Source: Marisalimonas marina
GTDB lineage: Bacteria; Pseudomonadota; Alphaproteobacteria; Puniceispirillales; Marisalimonadaceae
DNA: 64,000 nt
Reading direction: 5' to 3'
Assembly: GCA_038131365.1 (NCBI GenBank)
Contig: JAYPPH010000006.1
Location: 1 to 64,000 of the forward strand
The translations under genes were made by a program, and so were the position numbers. Every line of letters starts with the position of its first letter. The stretch's first letter is position 1. The notes under the pieces are model-generated. The model worked only from the letters and a program-made list of their open reading frames with translations, had not been told where the DNA came from and did not search any database. Positions 1 through 8,212 of this stretch are shown in pieces.

Positions 1-22
1 TTTTAAATTATAAGGATATTAA

Positions 23-1405
23 ATGACATCTCGGCGACAATTTTTAAAATATATACCCTGTACTTTTGTTGTTACCAAATATAACGCTGTTCTTGCAGAT
101 AATAAGAATGTGATCAATTATAAAATTACTGCCAAAAAAACAAGTTTTAGTTTTAAAGATAATACTTCTGCTGAGTTATTACTATATAATGACACTAATC
201 CTGGTCCAACATTGAAAGGAAATGTTGGAGATATTTTAAGGGTTAATTTTACCAATAACCTTGATGAACCCACAAGTATTCATTGGCATGGTATTAAAAA
301 CATCAATAAAATGGATGGGGTTCCTTATTTAACCCAAGACCCAATTCAACCTGGGGAAACTTTCGTTTATGAATTTCCTTTAAATCATTCTGGAACTTAT
401 TGGTATCACGCCCATATGGATTCATGGAAACAAGTCGCAAAGGGGTTGTATGGTCCGTTAGTGGTAAATGATAAAACTGATGACCTTATAGAAGATGATA
501 TTGTTATTTTAGCAGACGATTGGAGATTAGATAAAAATTATGAAATTGATGAAAAATCTTTTGGTTCATTAATGGATTGGTCACATGCAGGAAGAGTAGG
601 TAATTGGCTAACAATTAACGGGGAAAAATCACCCCAATACTCAATTAAAGCAAATAGTCGGGCAAGACTAAGGTTTATAAATGCTTCTAATGCTCGTATT
701 TTAAAATTTGGATCAAGCTTAAAAAACAATAATATAATTGCTATTGATGGGGTTACAGTAAATCCGATGCTAGTAAAAAATTTTACATTAGCACCAGGAC
801 AAAGAATAGATTTACTTATAAATACAATTGACCTTTTGAAAGTTGATTTTTTTGAAATTAGTCATACGAAAAAGCTGAAAGCTTTTACCCTAAATGTAAC
901 CAAAGCAAATAATAAAACGAAAGACATCGCTAACATTAATTTTAAATCTAATTGGATTTTGCCAAAATTAGACAATGCAAAAACTATAAGCATACGAATG
1001 CAAGGTGGAGCGATGGGCAACCTTTCAAAAGCAAATTTGGATGGAGTTGAAAAAGATTTTCGCACTCTTGCAACTGAAGATAAAAAATTATGGGCTTTTA
1101 ACAAAGAAATTGGAAGTTATGAATATTTACTTGCCAAAGTTAAGCTAAACCAAGTTGTAATCTTAGATGTTTGGAATGATACTCGATGGCCTCATAGTAT
1201 GCACTTACATGGCAATCATTTTTTTGTGAAATCCCAAGAGTTCAAAGGGAATAATGATTTTATTTTAAGAGATACTTATTTAATGCAGGCAGGAGAAATA
1301 GCAAAGCTTATTTTTTTAGCTGATAATCCAGGCAAGTGGCTTTTTCATTGCCATATGCTTGAACATGCTGCGTCAGGAATGGTAAGTTATATTGATGTAG
1401 TTTAA
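23..1405 (+). CDS. Tat-exported multicopper oxidase (laccase/CueO/CopA-like)
   Basis: Blue multicopper oxidase that couples one-electron oxidation of a substrate (possibly Cu(I), Fe(II) or phenolics) to reduction of O2 to water in the periplasm. The N-terminus carries a twin-arginine motif (SRRQFLK, residues 3-9) followed by a short hydrophobic stretch ending near the ALA at 22-25. All four copper-binding motifs are present: HWHG (87-90), YHAHMD (128-133), HSMHLHGNH (391-399) and HCHMLEH (442-448), so type 1, 2 and 3 copper sites look intact. At 460 residues it has the usual length for a three-cupredoxin enzyme. No copper chaperone or efflux gene is nearby, so the natural substrate cannot be inferred. 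Base composition is AT-rich like the host, unlike the element that follows. Confidence 0.9.
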   Translation: MTSRRQFLKYIPCTFVVTKYNAVLADNKNVINYKITAKKTSFSFKDNTSAELLLYNDTNPGPTLKGNVGDILRVNFTNNLDEPTSIHWHGIKNINKMDGVPYLTQDPIQPGETFVYEFPLNHSGTYWYHAHMDSWKQVAKGLYGPLVVNDKTDDLIEDDIVILADDWRLDKNYEIDEKSFGSLMDWSHAGRVGNWLTINGEKSPQYSIKANSRARLRFINASNARILKFGSSLKNNNIIAIDGVTVNPMLVKNFTLAPGQRIDLLINTIDLLKVDFFEISHTKKLKAFTLNVTKANNKTKDIANINFKSNWILPKLDNAKTISIRMQGGAMGNLSKANLDGVEKDFRTLATEDKKLWAFNKEIGSYEYLLAKVKLNQVVILDVWNDTRWPHSMHLHGNHFFVKSQEFKGNNDFILRDTYLMQAGEIAKLIFLADNPGKWLFHCHMLEHAASGMVSYIDVV

Positions 1406-1718
1406 TTTACTTTAATTTTTTTGTGGAAACAAAAGGAAACAATTAAAGCTAATAAAACACGACTTTCAACCACCCCTAGCACGGTCATACATGGGCATTG
1501 GTCCGTGGTTCTTGGTTCATGAGGCGTTGGAGCGAATTATAGTTTTGTTTCAGTAGGAAGCTACTTTTGAGTCTTCAAACCATGATCAATTTAAAACCAT
1601 CCAAGGACCATGGGTAAAGAATAATGCAACCTATGATCATGATCAACTGACCATGGCCTTTAGTTTCAAGTAACCACACTGCTGATAAGTGTATTAATTT
1701 GTGGTATAATAAAACCTC
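1406..1718. other. Intergenic stretch, possible left edge of the integrated element
   Basis: No convincing gene is seen here. Composition shifts towards higher G+C after about position 1470. The stretch repeats the words CCATGG and TGATCA several times between 1575 and 1670, which may be protein-binding words or chance. No copy of the att-like sequence found at 7423 was seen, so the left end of the element is not proven to lie here. Confidence 0.3.
1702..1710 (+). promoter_or_regulatory. Extended -10 promoter of the HGGxSTG gene
   Basis: The sequence TGGTATAAT is a perfect extended -10 element (TG-N-TATAAT) with no obvious -35 box. Its end lies only 8 bases before the ATG at 1719, so transcription would start at or next to the start codon, giving a leaderless or nearly leaderless mRNA. 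No Shine-Dalgarno sequence is visible, which agrees. The start site itself is inferred. Confidence 0.5.
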
Positions 1719-2099
1719 ATGATAGGTAATATTCACAAGATAACAAAAAGAAACCTTTTAAAAGGTATACCCTGGCGTTTTGGACCTAATTGGCCAGGTC
1801 AAAGGTGCAAAGCAAAAACCAGAAGAGGTACACTATGTCAAAGACCCGCTAAATTACCAGTGGGTCGATGTAGACTACATGGCGGCGCTAGCACAGGGCC
1901 TAGAACCAAGGACGGTCTAAAACGACTCGTCGAATCTAAAATTAAGCATGGAAGATTTACAAAAGCTGAGCGTGAAAAGGCCAAACAAATATCTGAGAAA
2001 AGACGCAAGATACAAAATGAACTTAAGGAGTTAGAATCCTGGTTTGTTGACTACGGTCATTTGGAGAAGAACTGGCGTAAAGATTGGGGCAAACTCTAA
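1719..2099 (+). CDS. HGGxSTG-domain small basic protein of mobile elements
   Basis: A 126-residue, strongly basic protein of unknown function. Residues about 25-65 hold the recognisable motif: a cysteine-rich stretch (CKAKTRRGTLCQRPAK, then CRLHGG) followed by ASTGPRTKDGLKRL, the hallmark of the HGGxSTG family found on many integrated elements and prophages. The Cys/Cys/Cys/His spacing suggests a small metal-binding knuckle. The C-terminal half is a charged helix (EREKAKQISEKRRKIQNELKELE) and may form a coiled coil. It converges on the helicase gene, separated by the TGTCCCA repeat region. An extended -10 box directly before the ATG suggests a leaderless transcript. The function is unknown; a DNA- or RNA-binding role is a guess from charge. 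Confidence 0.65.
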   Translation: MIGNIHKITKRNLLKGIPWRFGPNWPGQRCKAKTRRGTLCQRPAKLPVGRCRLHGGASTGPRTKDGLKRLVESKIKHGRFTKAEREKAKQISEKRRKIQNELKELESWFVDYGHLEKNWRKDWGKL

Positions 2100-2278
2100 G
2101 AGAGTGAAAACACTATATCTTATTACCTACCGAGAACAATAATCTTAAACTAAGAAAAACCCTACTATAAAGACGTCAAGGCCTATGTAAGGAGCTGTGG
2201 AACGCAAATAAAGAACTGCGGTTAGCGAACGAGGCTATTTTATCTCCGCGCAATAGGTCATTCCCAAATATGGTATTG
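2100..2278. other. Non-coding stretch between convergent element genes
   Basis: No open frame with a start signal is seen. It leads into the TGTCCCA repeat cluster and, with it, forms the 375-base gap between the HGGxSTG gene and the helicase gene. Confidence 0.3.
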
Positions 2279-2474
2279 TGTCCCAATTGTCCCAGTACGA
2301 TATTGCAACTGGGACAGCTAATATCCCATATAAATCATATAGTTAAGTTGAAGTGTCCCACTGTCCCAATATTATTATATACCTCTTATAAAGTTGTTAT
2401 GTATTGATAAGTAAAAAAGATGAATATTTTTTGGGGGGCCTATTATATACTGGGACAAACGGGACAGTGGGACA
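2279..2474. repeat. TGTCCCA/TGGGACA heptamer cluster, candidate iterons or replication origin of the element
   Basis: Four direct TGTCCCA copies lie at 2279-2285, 2288-2294, 2354-2360 and 2362-2368. Inverted copies TGGGACA lie at 2310-2316, 2451-2457 and 2468-2474, with a variant CGGGACA at 2460-2466. They build a perfect 9-bp hairpin (2288-2296 with 2308-2316, loop of 11) and a 14-bp long-range inverted repeat (2355-2368 with 2461-2474) enclosing a very AT-rich spacer. The cluster ends exactly at the stop codon of the helicase gene. Repeats plus an AT-rich tract beside a primase-helicase gene is the arrangement of a P4-type origin; that role is inferred. Confidence 0.55.
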
Positions 2475-4616
2475 TCAGAATGGTAAGTTTTCTTCAAGAG
2501 GTTCATCATCCTCGGACGGCTCTCTCTCAATTTCTTCAATATCCATTAAGAGACTAACTTGAATGCAGGTAACATTTTCGCGCCTTCCCTCTACACTCAC
2601 TTTTTTTGTGTATCTGCCCTCACCTTCTTTTTCTAACATTCCAGCCTCAAAGAGAGCCTTTTTTATTGCGAGTTCAGAACTACCCAAATGATTTCCGAGG
2701 CGCGTAGAAAATGTTTTGATCACACTCAAAGCCGCTTTCATATCAAGATATATTTCCTTTCCAACAATCCAACCAATTTTTGTGCCTTGCCCATAAGTTA
2801 CTTCATTGTCTGGCGTACCAGTTGTTTTCCATCCCCAAGTACTGGGAGCATCAGGGCATGTACCATATTTATTCGCTAAATGAGCAGCACCCATAGCGAT
2901 AGAGGAGCGTAGATATTCTATAAAACGATCTGCTTCTGAGGCTTCTTGATCAACGCTCATTTGGAATTCAGCGACTTTGGTCGCCGCATTCAAGGTGGCC
3001 GCCTTGAACTTCTGTATTTCTTCATCTGAAATATCACCGCGTTCCTTGCCAAATTGCAGTAAAAGCCAAATACCGGAGGTTAATGAGGCGAGATTATCTC
3101 GCATTCTTGTATGGCCAGAAGTGGGGAGCTCTTTAATACAATCGTCGTGAGCTGCAGTTATAAGGCTTTTGATTTTATTGTGATCAGCCTGATCAGCGCC
3201 CCAACTTAAAAAATTTGACATTAATTGGGCGAGACTTTCCTGTTTTGCTAATTCCTGAAGAGCCGTGAGTGTGTCAGTTTTTGTGGCTCCTTTTTTGATA
3301 CTTAAAATCACACAACGCGCTTGTAGGGAGTGCCCATTGGGAATGTCTTCGCCTGTTGCCAAAATCAATCCTCTCGGAATGTAGGCCCCTCTAACTTCCG
3401 TTGTAGATGTTAACCGGTCTCGCCCAGATTGATTTCCTTGCGCGCGAAAAACACGTTCCGCGTCTTTGTGTGATCGAGAAACCTCAGAAGGCGTACCACG
3501 GGCTACAAAGTCATCAATCGTGAACACCGCATCTTTGCAAAGGAACGCTTTTTTTTCCATTGCATTACTGGTTGAACTCCAGTTTTCAGGAAGATGTGAT
3601 CCGTTAAACTCTTTTCCATAAAATGCCTGTATGCATCCAGAAATAGCTGTTTTGAAGGTTCCCGTTGTGCCTTGCAGAAAGACGCTTACAGTGCATTTTT
3701 TAAACTCTGAAAGAGTGGCGCGGAAGGCCGCACCAACGAGGAGCAAGCCAGTTCCATCATCTACGAGTTTAAAAAAGTGTTGCAGGATTTCGAAAAGCTT
3801 TTCAGCACCATTCTCATTAGGAGCAGGCAAGTCATAGTCCGAGAGTGAGCCCTGTAATTCAGTTTCAATTTCTTCATTAAGGCCAGCAGCGCTTATGCCA
3901 CCACGGTTGGTGAGGTAGCAAAACTTACCGTTTTTATCTATCCATCCAGTATGGCTATAAACAGTCCGTTCTTTCGGATTTGATCTTTCTTTAATTGCTG
4001 CAGCTACATGTGCTTTATACATTGAGCCTACTGTAACCTGCGCTTTTGCACCCCAATTAGTTGGTAACCATTCTAATTTATCAAATGCATTTGCCTCTAC
4101 ATCAAACTTACTTAGTGGCGTTCCATTATGAAGAACGCCCACAACTGTAAATGTTTTGGAGTTATCGATACCGTTTGTGACTGTGGTTTCGTAAATAATC
4201 TCGGCATGGAAATTAGTGAGCCTGATTTCTTTTGGTCCAGTACGTGAAACTTTCATTAAATAGATTTGGTTGTGATGGCCTATGTACGAACTTTGTTGCA
4301 GGATTTCTCCGGATATTGCGAAGCCTTTCTGCCTTGCACTATCAACCATGGGACGAACATCTTTTAACGTTTGTTCAATAGTATAACCGGGCAGTGTCAA
4401 TCTTCCTGCAAGCACGTCAATTTCCTCGTCGGTGTTCCCTTTTGCCACCCAACTGGCCACTAATTTTAGCATGTTGTCGTGCCAGTTTTCTCCGTTTAAG
4501 GCCGCTTCCGATGTGGTGACGCGGTTGAGCTTTATAAAAGGTTCAGCTGGTTTATTTAAAGGCAACTGCAGCGGCTCTAGAATATCATCCCAATCTTCAA
4601 TTCGTTTTAATGACAT
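2475..4616 (-). CDS. DUF927-type replicative helicase of the integrated element
   Basis: Large P-loop ATPase (713 residues) typical of integrated elements and satellites, probably the helicase partner of the upstream primase. Residues about 45-95 resemble the helical region that follows primase domains. The DUF927-like part starts around 130 (with HTGWIDKNGKFCY near 222-234). A Walker A loop GTTGTFKT lies at 316-323 and a Walker B-like AVFTIDDF at 363-370; an arginine-rich stretch (about 385-400) could supply the arginine finger. The start overlaps the end of the primase gene by 10 bases, indicating translational coupling. G+C content is visibly higher than in the flanking chromosome. Family assignment is by motif reading; helicase activity is inferred. 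Confidence 0.8.
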   Translation of the reverse strand: MSLKRIEDWDDILEPLQLPLNKPAEPFIKLNRVTTSEAALNGENWHDNMLKLVASWVAKGNTDEEIDVLAGRLTLPGYTIEQTLKDVRPMVDSARQKGFAISGEILQQSSYIGHHNQIYLMKVSRTGPKEIRLTNFHAEIIYETTVTNGIDNSKTFTVVGVLHNGTPLSKFDVEANAFDKLEWLPTNWGAKAQVTVGSMYKAHVAAAIKERSNPKERTVYSHTGWIDKNGKFCYLTNRGGISAAGLNEEIETELQGSLSDYDLPAPNENGAEKLFEILQHFFKLVDDGTGLLLVGAAFRATLSEFKKCTVSVFLQGTTGTFKTAISGCIQAFYGKEFNGSHLPENWSSTSNAMEKKAFLCKDAVFTIDDFVARGTPSEVSRSHKDAERVFRAQGNQSGRDRLTSTTEVRGAYIPRGLILATGEDIPNGHSLQARCVILSIKKGATKTDTLTALQELAKQESLAQLMSNFLSWGADQADHNKIKSLITAAHDDCIKELPTSGHTRMRDNLASLTSGIWLLLQFGKERGDISDEEIQKFKAATLNAATKVAEFQMSVDQEASEADRFIEYLRSSIAMGAAHLANKYGTCPDAPSTWGWKTTGTPDNEVTYGQGTKIGWIVGKEIYLDMKAALSVIKTFSTRLGNHLGSSELAIKKALFEAGMLEKEGEGRYTKKVSVEGRRENVTCIQVSLLMDIEEIEREPSEDDEPLEENLPF

Positions 4617-5242
4617 CCGTTTACCTTCTCTTTCATGGTGACCAACTCAGAGATATAGCCACGCCTTTGTTTGTCCGTATTTGGATAACTGACGGTTCCC
4701 GCAACGCGCATGATCCGTGACGGATTAATTACCCTGCTGTCGGTTGCAAATTGGGTTGCTATATTGAACTGCGTGGAGCGCCATAGTTCCAAATCAGTAC
4801 ACGCATCAGAAAGCCTCCAGTAAGCATGACGGCGTTCGTGAGGAACGGTGCCGGTTGTCACGACAATATCTGGCTCACATAGCTCACTGAGCTTAATAAT
4901 ACCTGTGAGACCAGCTTGATCGTCGGCGTCTGCAAAACTGTAATGCGCCCGCAATATGTCAGGATCAGTGGCTGCTTTGCTAGCCTTGATTTTTGCATCC
5001 ATTCTGATTGGGTTAATCATCATATAGATATTATACTCTTTGACATTCATGAGTATCGCAAAGTCTACGGCTTCATCAATCGTATCTAAAGAAAACCTTT
5101 TTGATTTAGGTGTTTTTTTATCACCCAAACAGCGTATCTCAAACAACCCAACCTCCTTAGAACTGTTCGGCCAATCGCAGGTGATTGCTGAGATAAAACG
5201 TAATATAATCGCTTTATTGGCGTGGAGTTTTTTAATCGTCAT
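4607..5242 (-). CDS. RepB-like DNA primase domain protein
   Basis: A 211-residue archaeo-eukaryotic-type primase domain. The stretch HYSFADADDQ carries the metal-binding acidic triad pattern; downstream are VVTTGTVPHERRHAYWRL and PSRIMRVAGTVSYPNTDK, which match the second and third motifs of RepB-type primases (basic and His residues contacting the primer nucleotide). I chose the ATG at 5242 because AAGG sits about 8 bases upstream; an earlier ATG (5269) or TTG (5275) would add up to 11 residues. It overlaps the helicase gene by 10 bases. Primase and helicase are separate here, whereas P4 alpha fuses them. Probably primes replication of the excised element. Confidence 0.8.
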   Translation of the reverse strand: MTIKKLHANKAIILRFISAITCDWPNSSKEVGLFEIRCLGDKKTPKSKRFSLDTIDEAVDFAILMNVKEYNIYMMINPIRMDAKIKASKAATDPDILRAHYSFADADDQAGLTGIIKLSELCEPDIVVTTGTVPHERRHAYWRLSDACTDLELWRSTQFNIATQFATDSRVINPSRIMRVAGTVSYPNTDKQRRGYISELVTMKEKVNGCH

Positions 5243-5346
5243 TTTTGTTGCCTTACGCTTGCTGCGCATGACCAAATCAGTTGTAAATTAACGGTAAATC
5301 CTAGATTATACGCTAAGTTAAGCTCATGGTCATCGCATCGTGAGTT

Positions 5347-5568
5347 TCACTTTGTGTTGTTGTGCTGGCTGTCGTCATTTCGTGACGCGATCCAATCATC
5401 GATCGTAGCTTCGAGCCATCCAGCTGCTCTTCCCCCGGGCATTAGCTTAAAAGGCCGTGGGAATTTGCCTTTAGCAATCAGCTCGTAAATAGTGGAAGGT
5501 CGAAACCCAATTCTATCAGGTAAATCTTGCATCCGCAGAATACGTTGTCGTTTAATTTCTGTCGCCAT
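5347..5568 (-). CDS. AlpA-family helix-turn-helix regulator
   Basis: A 73-residue MerR/AlpA-like winged helix protein. The motif LRMQDLPDRIGFRPSTIYELIAKG is the classic AlpA DNA-binding helix-turn-helix, followed by FPRPFKLMPGGRAAGW and a terminal IDDWIASR helix. AlpA proteins in P4-like elements activate integrase or act as excisionase (known for the family). The ATG at 5568 is preferred because GGAG lies about 10 bases upstream; a TTG at 5583 is in frame but lies within that ribosome-binding site. It sits between integrase and primase, the usual place. The targets may be the repeats in front of int (7276-7299, 7330, 7392), which is inference. Confidence 0.85.
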   Translation of the reverse strand: MATEIKRQRILRMQDLPDRIGFRPSTIYELIAKGKFPRPFKLMPGGRAAGWLEATIDDWIASRNDDSQHNNTK

Positions 5569-5655
5569 TTTAACCAACTCCAATCATAAATTAATGGATT
5601 TGATTGAATTGATAACAATAACCAAGAAGTTAGTCGAAGGACTTAAATCGGGATT

Positions 5656-6054
5656 TTAATCCGTTTTTATTTCAAAATCTCTTTCTTGAGTATTTTTTAC
5701 GTTGTTCCAATAACGTCGCAGAGTTTGTGCCGAGGGAAGCCTACCCCACTCTTCTGTTAGCTGAGTAGTTGCATCTTGCAGGGTCATTCCTAATCCACCC
5801 TCACTTTCTGGTGCCATAGCTGTTGCAAGCCATCCATAAGCTAACTGTAAAATCAAATTTGTATCTTTTGCGTATTTGCTTTTTCTTTCACCTTTTTTAA
5901 ATTTTACACCTAAAGCGGTTTCTGCATCTCCACCATTAGATATTTCAATCAACGCTTTAACCAAGAATTCTTTATCTTCTGGGCTCAGCTGTTTGTTTTG
6001 AGATATCTGAATGGCTATTTTTTTTAGACGAGTTTGACCTTTTCTAGCGCTCAT
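5656..6054 (-). CDS. Unknown element protein coupled to integrase
   Basis: A 132-residue protein that I do not recognise. It begins with a very basic stretch (MSARKGQTRLKKIAIQIS), continues with helical segments (LSPEDKEFLVKALIEI, LILQLAYGWLATAM) and ends with a region resembling a helix-turn-helix (SAQTLRRYWNNVK). The start is set at the ATG at 6054, four bases after the integrase stop; the longer open frame to 6096 would overlap integrase. Coupling to int and proximity to AlpA suggest a role in regulation or excision of the element. That is contextual only. Confidence 0.6.
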   Translation of the reverse strand: MSARKGQTRLKKIAIQISQNKQLSPEDKEFLVKALIEISNGGDAETALGVKFKKGERKSKYAKDTNLILQLAYGWLATAMAPESEGGLGMTLQDATTQLTEEWGRLPSAQTLRRYWNNVKNTQERDFEIKTD

Positions 6055-6058
6055 CTTC

Positions 6059-7270
6059 TTAATCCTTAGACCGAGTATGCTGATTTGTATAATCATCCCA
6101 AGCAGCCATTAGTTCTCTACGTCTTTCTAACTGATCTCCGCGTCTATAGGCGGCTTCGGCTTTGTTCTTGATTGTATGGGCTAGTGCTAACTCAATTGTT
6201 TCGTTTGAGAATGTATGCGCTTCCTCAGCTGCCCAATCTCTGAAGGTGCTTCGAAATCCATGAACTGTTATATTAGATCGATCCATCTTCTTAACTAAGG
6301 TTAGTAAAGCATTGTTGCTCAAACCTTTGTTTTGTTTCCACCCAGAAAAAACATGTTCTTCAAGATTTCTATTAGATGGAATATTTGAAAGGATTTCGAT
6401 TGCTCGCTTGCATAAAGGAACTCGATGTTCTTTTCCTACCTTCATGCGACTAGCAGGCACTGTCCAAACTTTCTTTTCAAGATTAATCTCAGACCACTTT
6501 GCATCGATAACTTCACTGGTACGAGCTGCAGTCAAGATAAGAAATTCTAAAGCCAAGGCAGAATATCCATTTCGCTGCCGCAGCTCCTGTAAGAAAATAC
6601 CAATGTTGTTGTAGGGTAGAGCAGGAAAGTGCCTTACCCGCTTCACTTTGACGGTCTTCGATAGAATTTTATCTAGGTGACCACGTAGACGCGCTGGGTT
6701 CTCACCACCGACATAGTTTCTTGCCTTACCATAGTCCCAAATTGTTTCAATGCGCTGACGAACACGGCTTGCGGTTTCTGCCTTTGTTATCCAGATAGGC
6801 TCTAAGACTCTAAGTATGAGGTCGGTATTAATATCTGAGATAGGTAACTCGCCTAAGATTGGAAAAGCGTAGGTTTCTAGAGAGTTATGCCATTGCTGAG
6901 CATGTTTTGCATTCTTCCATTCAGGAGCTTTGGCGGCAATGCACGCTTCTGCAATTTCTTTGAAAGTTAAATTGCGAGCTTGTTTTAACTGAGCCTCGAC
7001 CTGACCTTTCTTCCGTTCTTCAATGGGGTCTTTGCCATTTATCACTAATCGTTTGGCTTCTATCGCGTACTGTCTGGCTTGTGCCAAGCTTACAAATTTA
7101 AAAGACCCCAAACCCATCTCTCGCCGTGTCCGGGTTAATGGGCTTGTATATCTATATAGCCAAGATTTTGTGCCTTGCTTAGATACCTGGAGGTACAAGC
7201 CTTGCCCGCAATTATGGTATCCAATCTCTTTTATGGACTCAACACTTTTAGCTGACTTAAGAACTGCCAT
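6059..7270 (-). CDS. int: P4-type tyrosine integrase
   Basis: Site-specific recombinase of 403 residues that would integrate and excise the element. The N-terminus (residues 8-90, GLYLQVSKQGTKSWLYRY and GLGSFKFVSLAQAR) is the arm-binding DUF4102 domain typical of P4-like integrases; a core-binding domain follows (about 100-190). The catalytic set is complete: Arg250 (TAARTSEV), a lysine near 277, His337 and Arg340 (HGFRSTFRDWA), His365 and the nucleophile Tyr375 (EAAYRR). It is the first gene inside the att-like site at 7423-7471, with its 5' end facing that site. A perfect tandem 12-mer directly upstream of the start looks like arm-type binding sites. It appears functional, with no frameshift. 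Confidence 0.93.
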   Translation of the reverse strand: MAVLKSAKSVESIKEIGYHNCGQGLYLQVSKQGTKSWLYRYTSPLTRTRREMGLGSFKFVSLAQARQYAIEAKRLVINGKDPIEERKKGQVEAQLKQARNLTFKEIAEACIAAKAPEWKNAKHAQQWHNSLETYAFPILGELPISDINTDLILRVLEPIWITKAETASRVRQRIETIWDYGKARNYVGGENPARLRGHLDKILSKTVKVKRVRHFPALPYNNIGIFLQELRQRNGYSALALEFLILTAARTSEVIDAKWSEINLEKKVWTVPASRMKVGKEHRVPLCKRAIEILSNIPSNRNLEEHVFSGWKQNKGLSNNALLTLVKKMDRSNITVHGFRSTFRDWAAEEAHTFSNETIELALAHTIKNKAEAAYRRGDQLERRRELMAAWDDYTNQHTRSKD

Positions 7271-7275
7271 GTAAT

Positions 7276-7299
7276 ACTCTACCCACCACTCTACCCACC
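7276..7299. repeat. Perfect tandem 12-mer upstream of int, candidate arm-type integrase sites
   Basis: ACTCTACCCACC occurs twice without a gap (7276-7287 and 7288-7299), starting 5 bases before the int start codon. A second direct repeat, AGACCTTAT, lies at 7330-7338 and 7392-7400, between int and the att-like core. Short direct repeats beside the core site are what P4-type integrases or their excisionases bind. The binding role is inferred. Confidence 0.5.
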
Positions 7300-7422
7300 T
7301 TAAAGTAGTATATTTAAATGGATATTACTAGACCTTATTAGACTAAAAATATATTAATATACTGAAATATAACAATTTATAGTATAGTATCAGACCTTAT
7401 AAGATAAGGGTATGAAGGACTT

Positions 7423-7471
7423 CCTCTCCGCCAATTAGATAACTATGTTAAGTCATGCTGTGTCATAACTC
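7423..7471 (+). mobile_element. att-like site A (end of the integrated element)
   Basis: CCTCTCCGCCA (7423-7433) reads as the 3' end of a tRNA-Ser: a seven-base acceptor strand CCTCTCC, discriminator G and CCA. The following 38 bases (7434-7471) recur at 11322-11359 with six differences, all transitions. The first 22 bases of the site (7423-7444) recur exactly at 20311-20332. No complete tRNA precedes it, so this is a displaced or remnant att copy. Position next to int supports an attachment site. Confidence 0.6.
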
Positions 7472-7566
7472 TATGAGGTAAGACTTAATTACATTTCCAA
7501 GTGTCAGTTAACCAAAATTGTGACATGATTATGTTATGTATCTTTTAGAGAAAAAGTATAATTCAA

Positions 7567-8148
7567 TTGATAGAAGTTTATAAAAAACTCTTTTGGTTTT
7601 TGGGAATTACAATTCTCATCTGTTTATCTGTATCTGTTGTTTGGAGCGAAACAATGGGTGACTTAATTTGGAAAGATGGAAATTATTATAAAAAATCCTC
7701 TAATATCCCTTTTAGTGGAAAAGTAGATGGGGATATTAAAGGTATATTTAAGAATGGAAAAAAAGAAGGAACATGGGTTCGTTATTATAAAAACGGTCAA
7801 TTATTTTCAGTTACAAATTATAAGATGGGAAGAAAAGATGGCACGTGGATTACTTACAATAATAATGGAATGTTAATTGAAAAGGGTAAATACAAAAATG
7901 ACCTTGAAGAAGGTCCTTGGATACGTTTTTTTGAAAATGGTGAAATAAACTATAAGGGTAAATTTAAAAATGGAAGAAAGGTAGGTCTTTGGATTGCTCA
8001 CTATTTTAATGGCCAACTAGAATACAAAGGTAGTTTTAAGAATGGAAAAAAACATGGAGTTTGGGAATATTATTCGCCCAATGGTTCTCAATACGAAGAA
8101 CATTCGGGAATATATAGAAATGGAAAAAAAATAAGTAGTAAAATCTAA
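7567..8148 (+). CDS. MORN-like repeat protein (YwqK family), membrane-anchored or secreted
   Basis: A 193-residue protein with an N-terminal hydrophobic segment (residues 8-27, FWFLGITILICLSVSVVW) that is a signal peptide or anchor. It is followed by about five tandem repeats of roughly 23 residues with the pattern GxWxxYxxNGxLxxxxxYKNGKxxG, the MORN_2 variant annotated as YwqK. YwqK proteins are called antitoxins in Bacillus, but no toxin gene is adjacent, so that name should not be carried over. The start is a TTG with ATA GAA following. The first residues (MIEVYKKL plus a hydrophobic stretch) are shared with a 25-residue open frame at 19272. Function unknown. Confidence 0.7.
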   Translation: MIEVYKKLFWFLGITILICLSVSVVWSETMGDLIWKDGNYYKKSSNIPFSGKVDGDIKGIFKNGKKEGTWVRYYKNGQLFSVTNYKMGRKDGTWITYNNNGMLIEKGKYKNDLEEGPWIRFFENGEINYKGKFKNGRKVGLWIAHYFNGQLEYKGSFKNGKKHGVWEYYSPNGSQYEEHSGIYRNGKKISSKI

Positions 8149-8212
8149 ATTTTGATTTTTATAAATATTTAGCCATACCCCCATGGCTTATAAATAAAAT
8201 TTGGAAAGAATT

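Noticed and set aside
862..1104. An 80-codon minus-strand open frame inside the multicopper oxidase
   Set aside because: Antisense shadow of a clearly coding gene; no start signal.
2288..2316. Perfect hairpin with arms TGTCCCAGT/ACTGGGACA as a transcription terminator for the HGGxSTG gene
   Set aside because: There is no T tract after it, the gene ends some 190 bases earlier, and the same heptamers recur around it, so iteron-like repeats explain it better.
7423..7433. A tRNA-Ser gene ending at the CCTCTCCGCCA motif
   Set aside because: Upstream bases do not give a T arm, anticodon arm or 5' acceptor strand. Only the 3' end is tRNA-like.
7567..8148. YwqK antitoxin of a toxin-antitoxin pair
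   Set aside because: The repeats fit the YwqK/MORN_2 group, but no LXG-type or other toxin gene adjoins it, so only the repeat architecture is reported.
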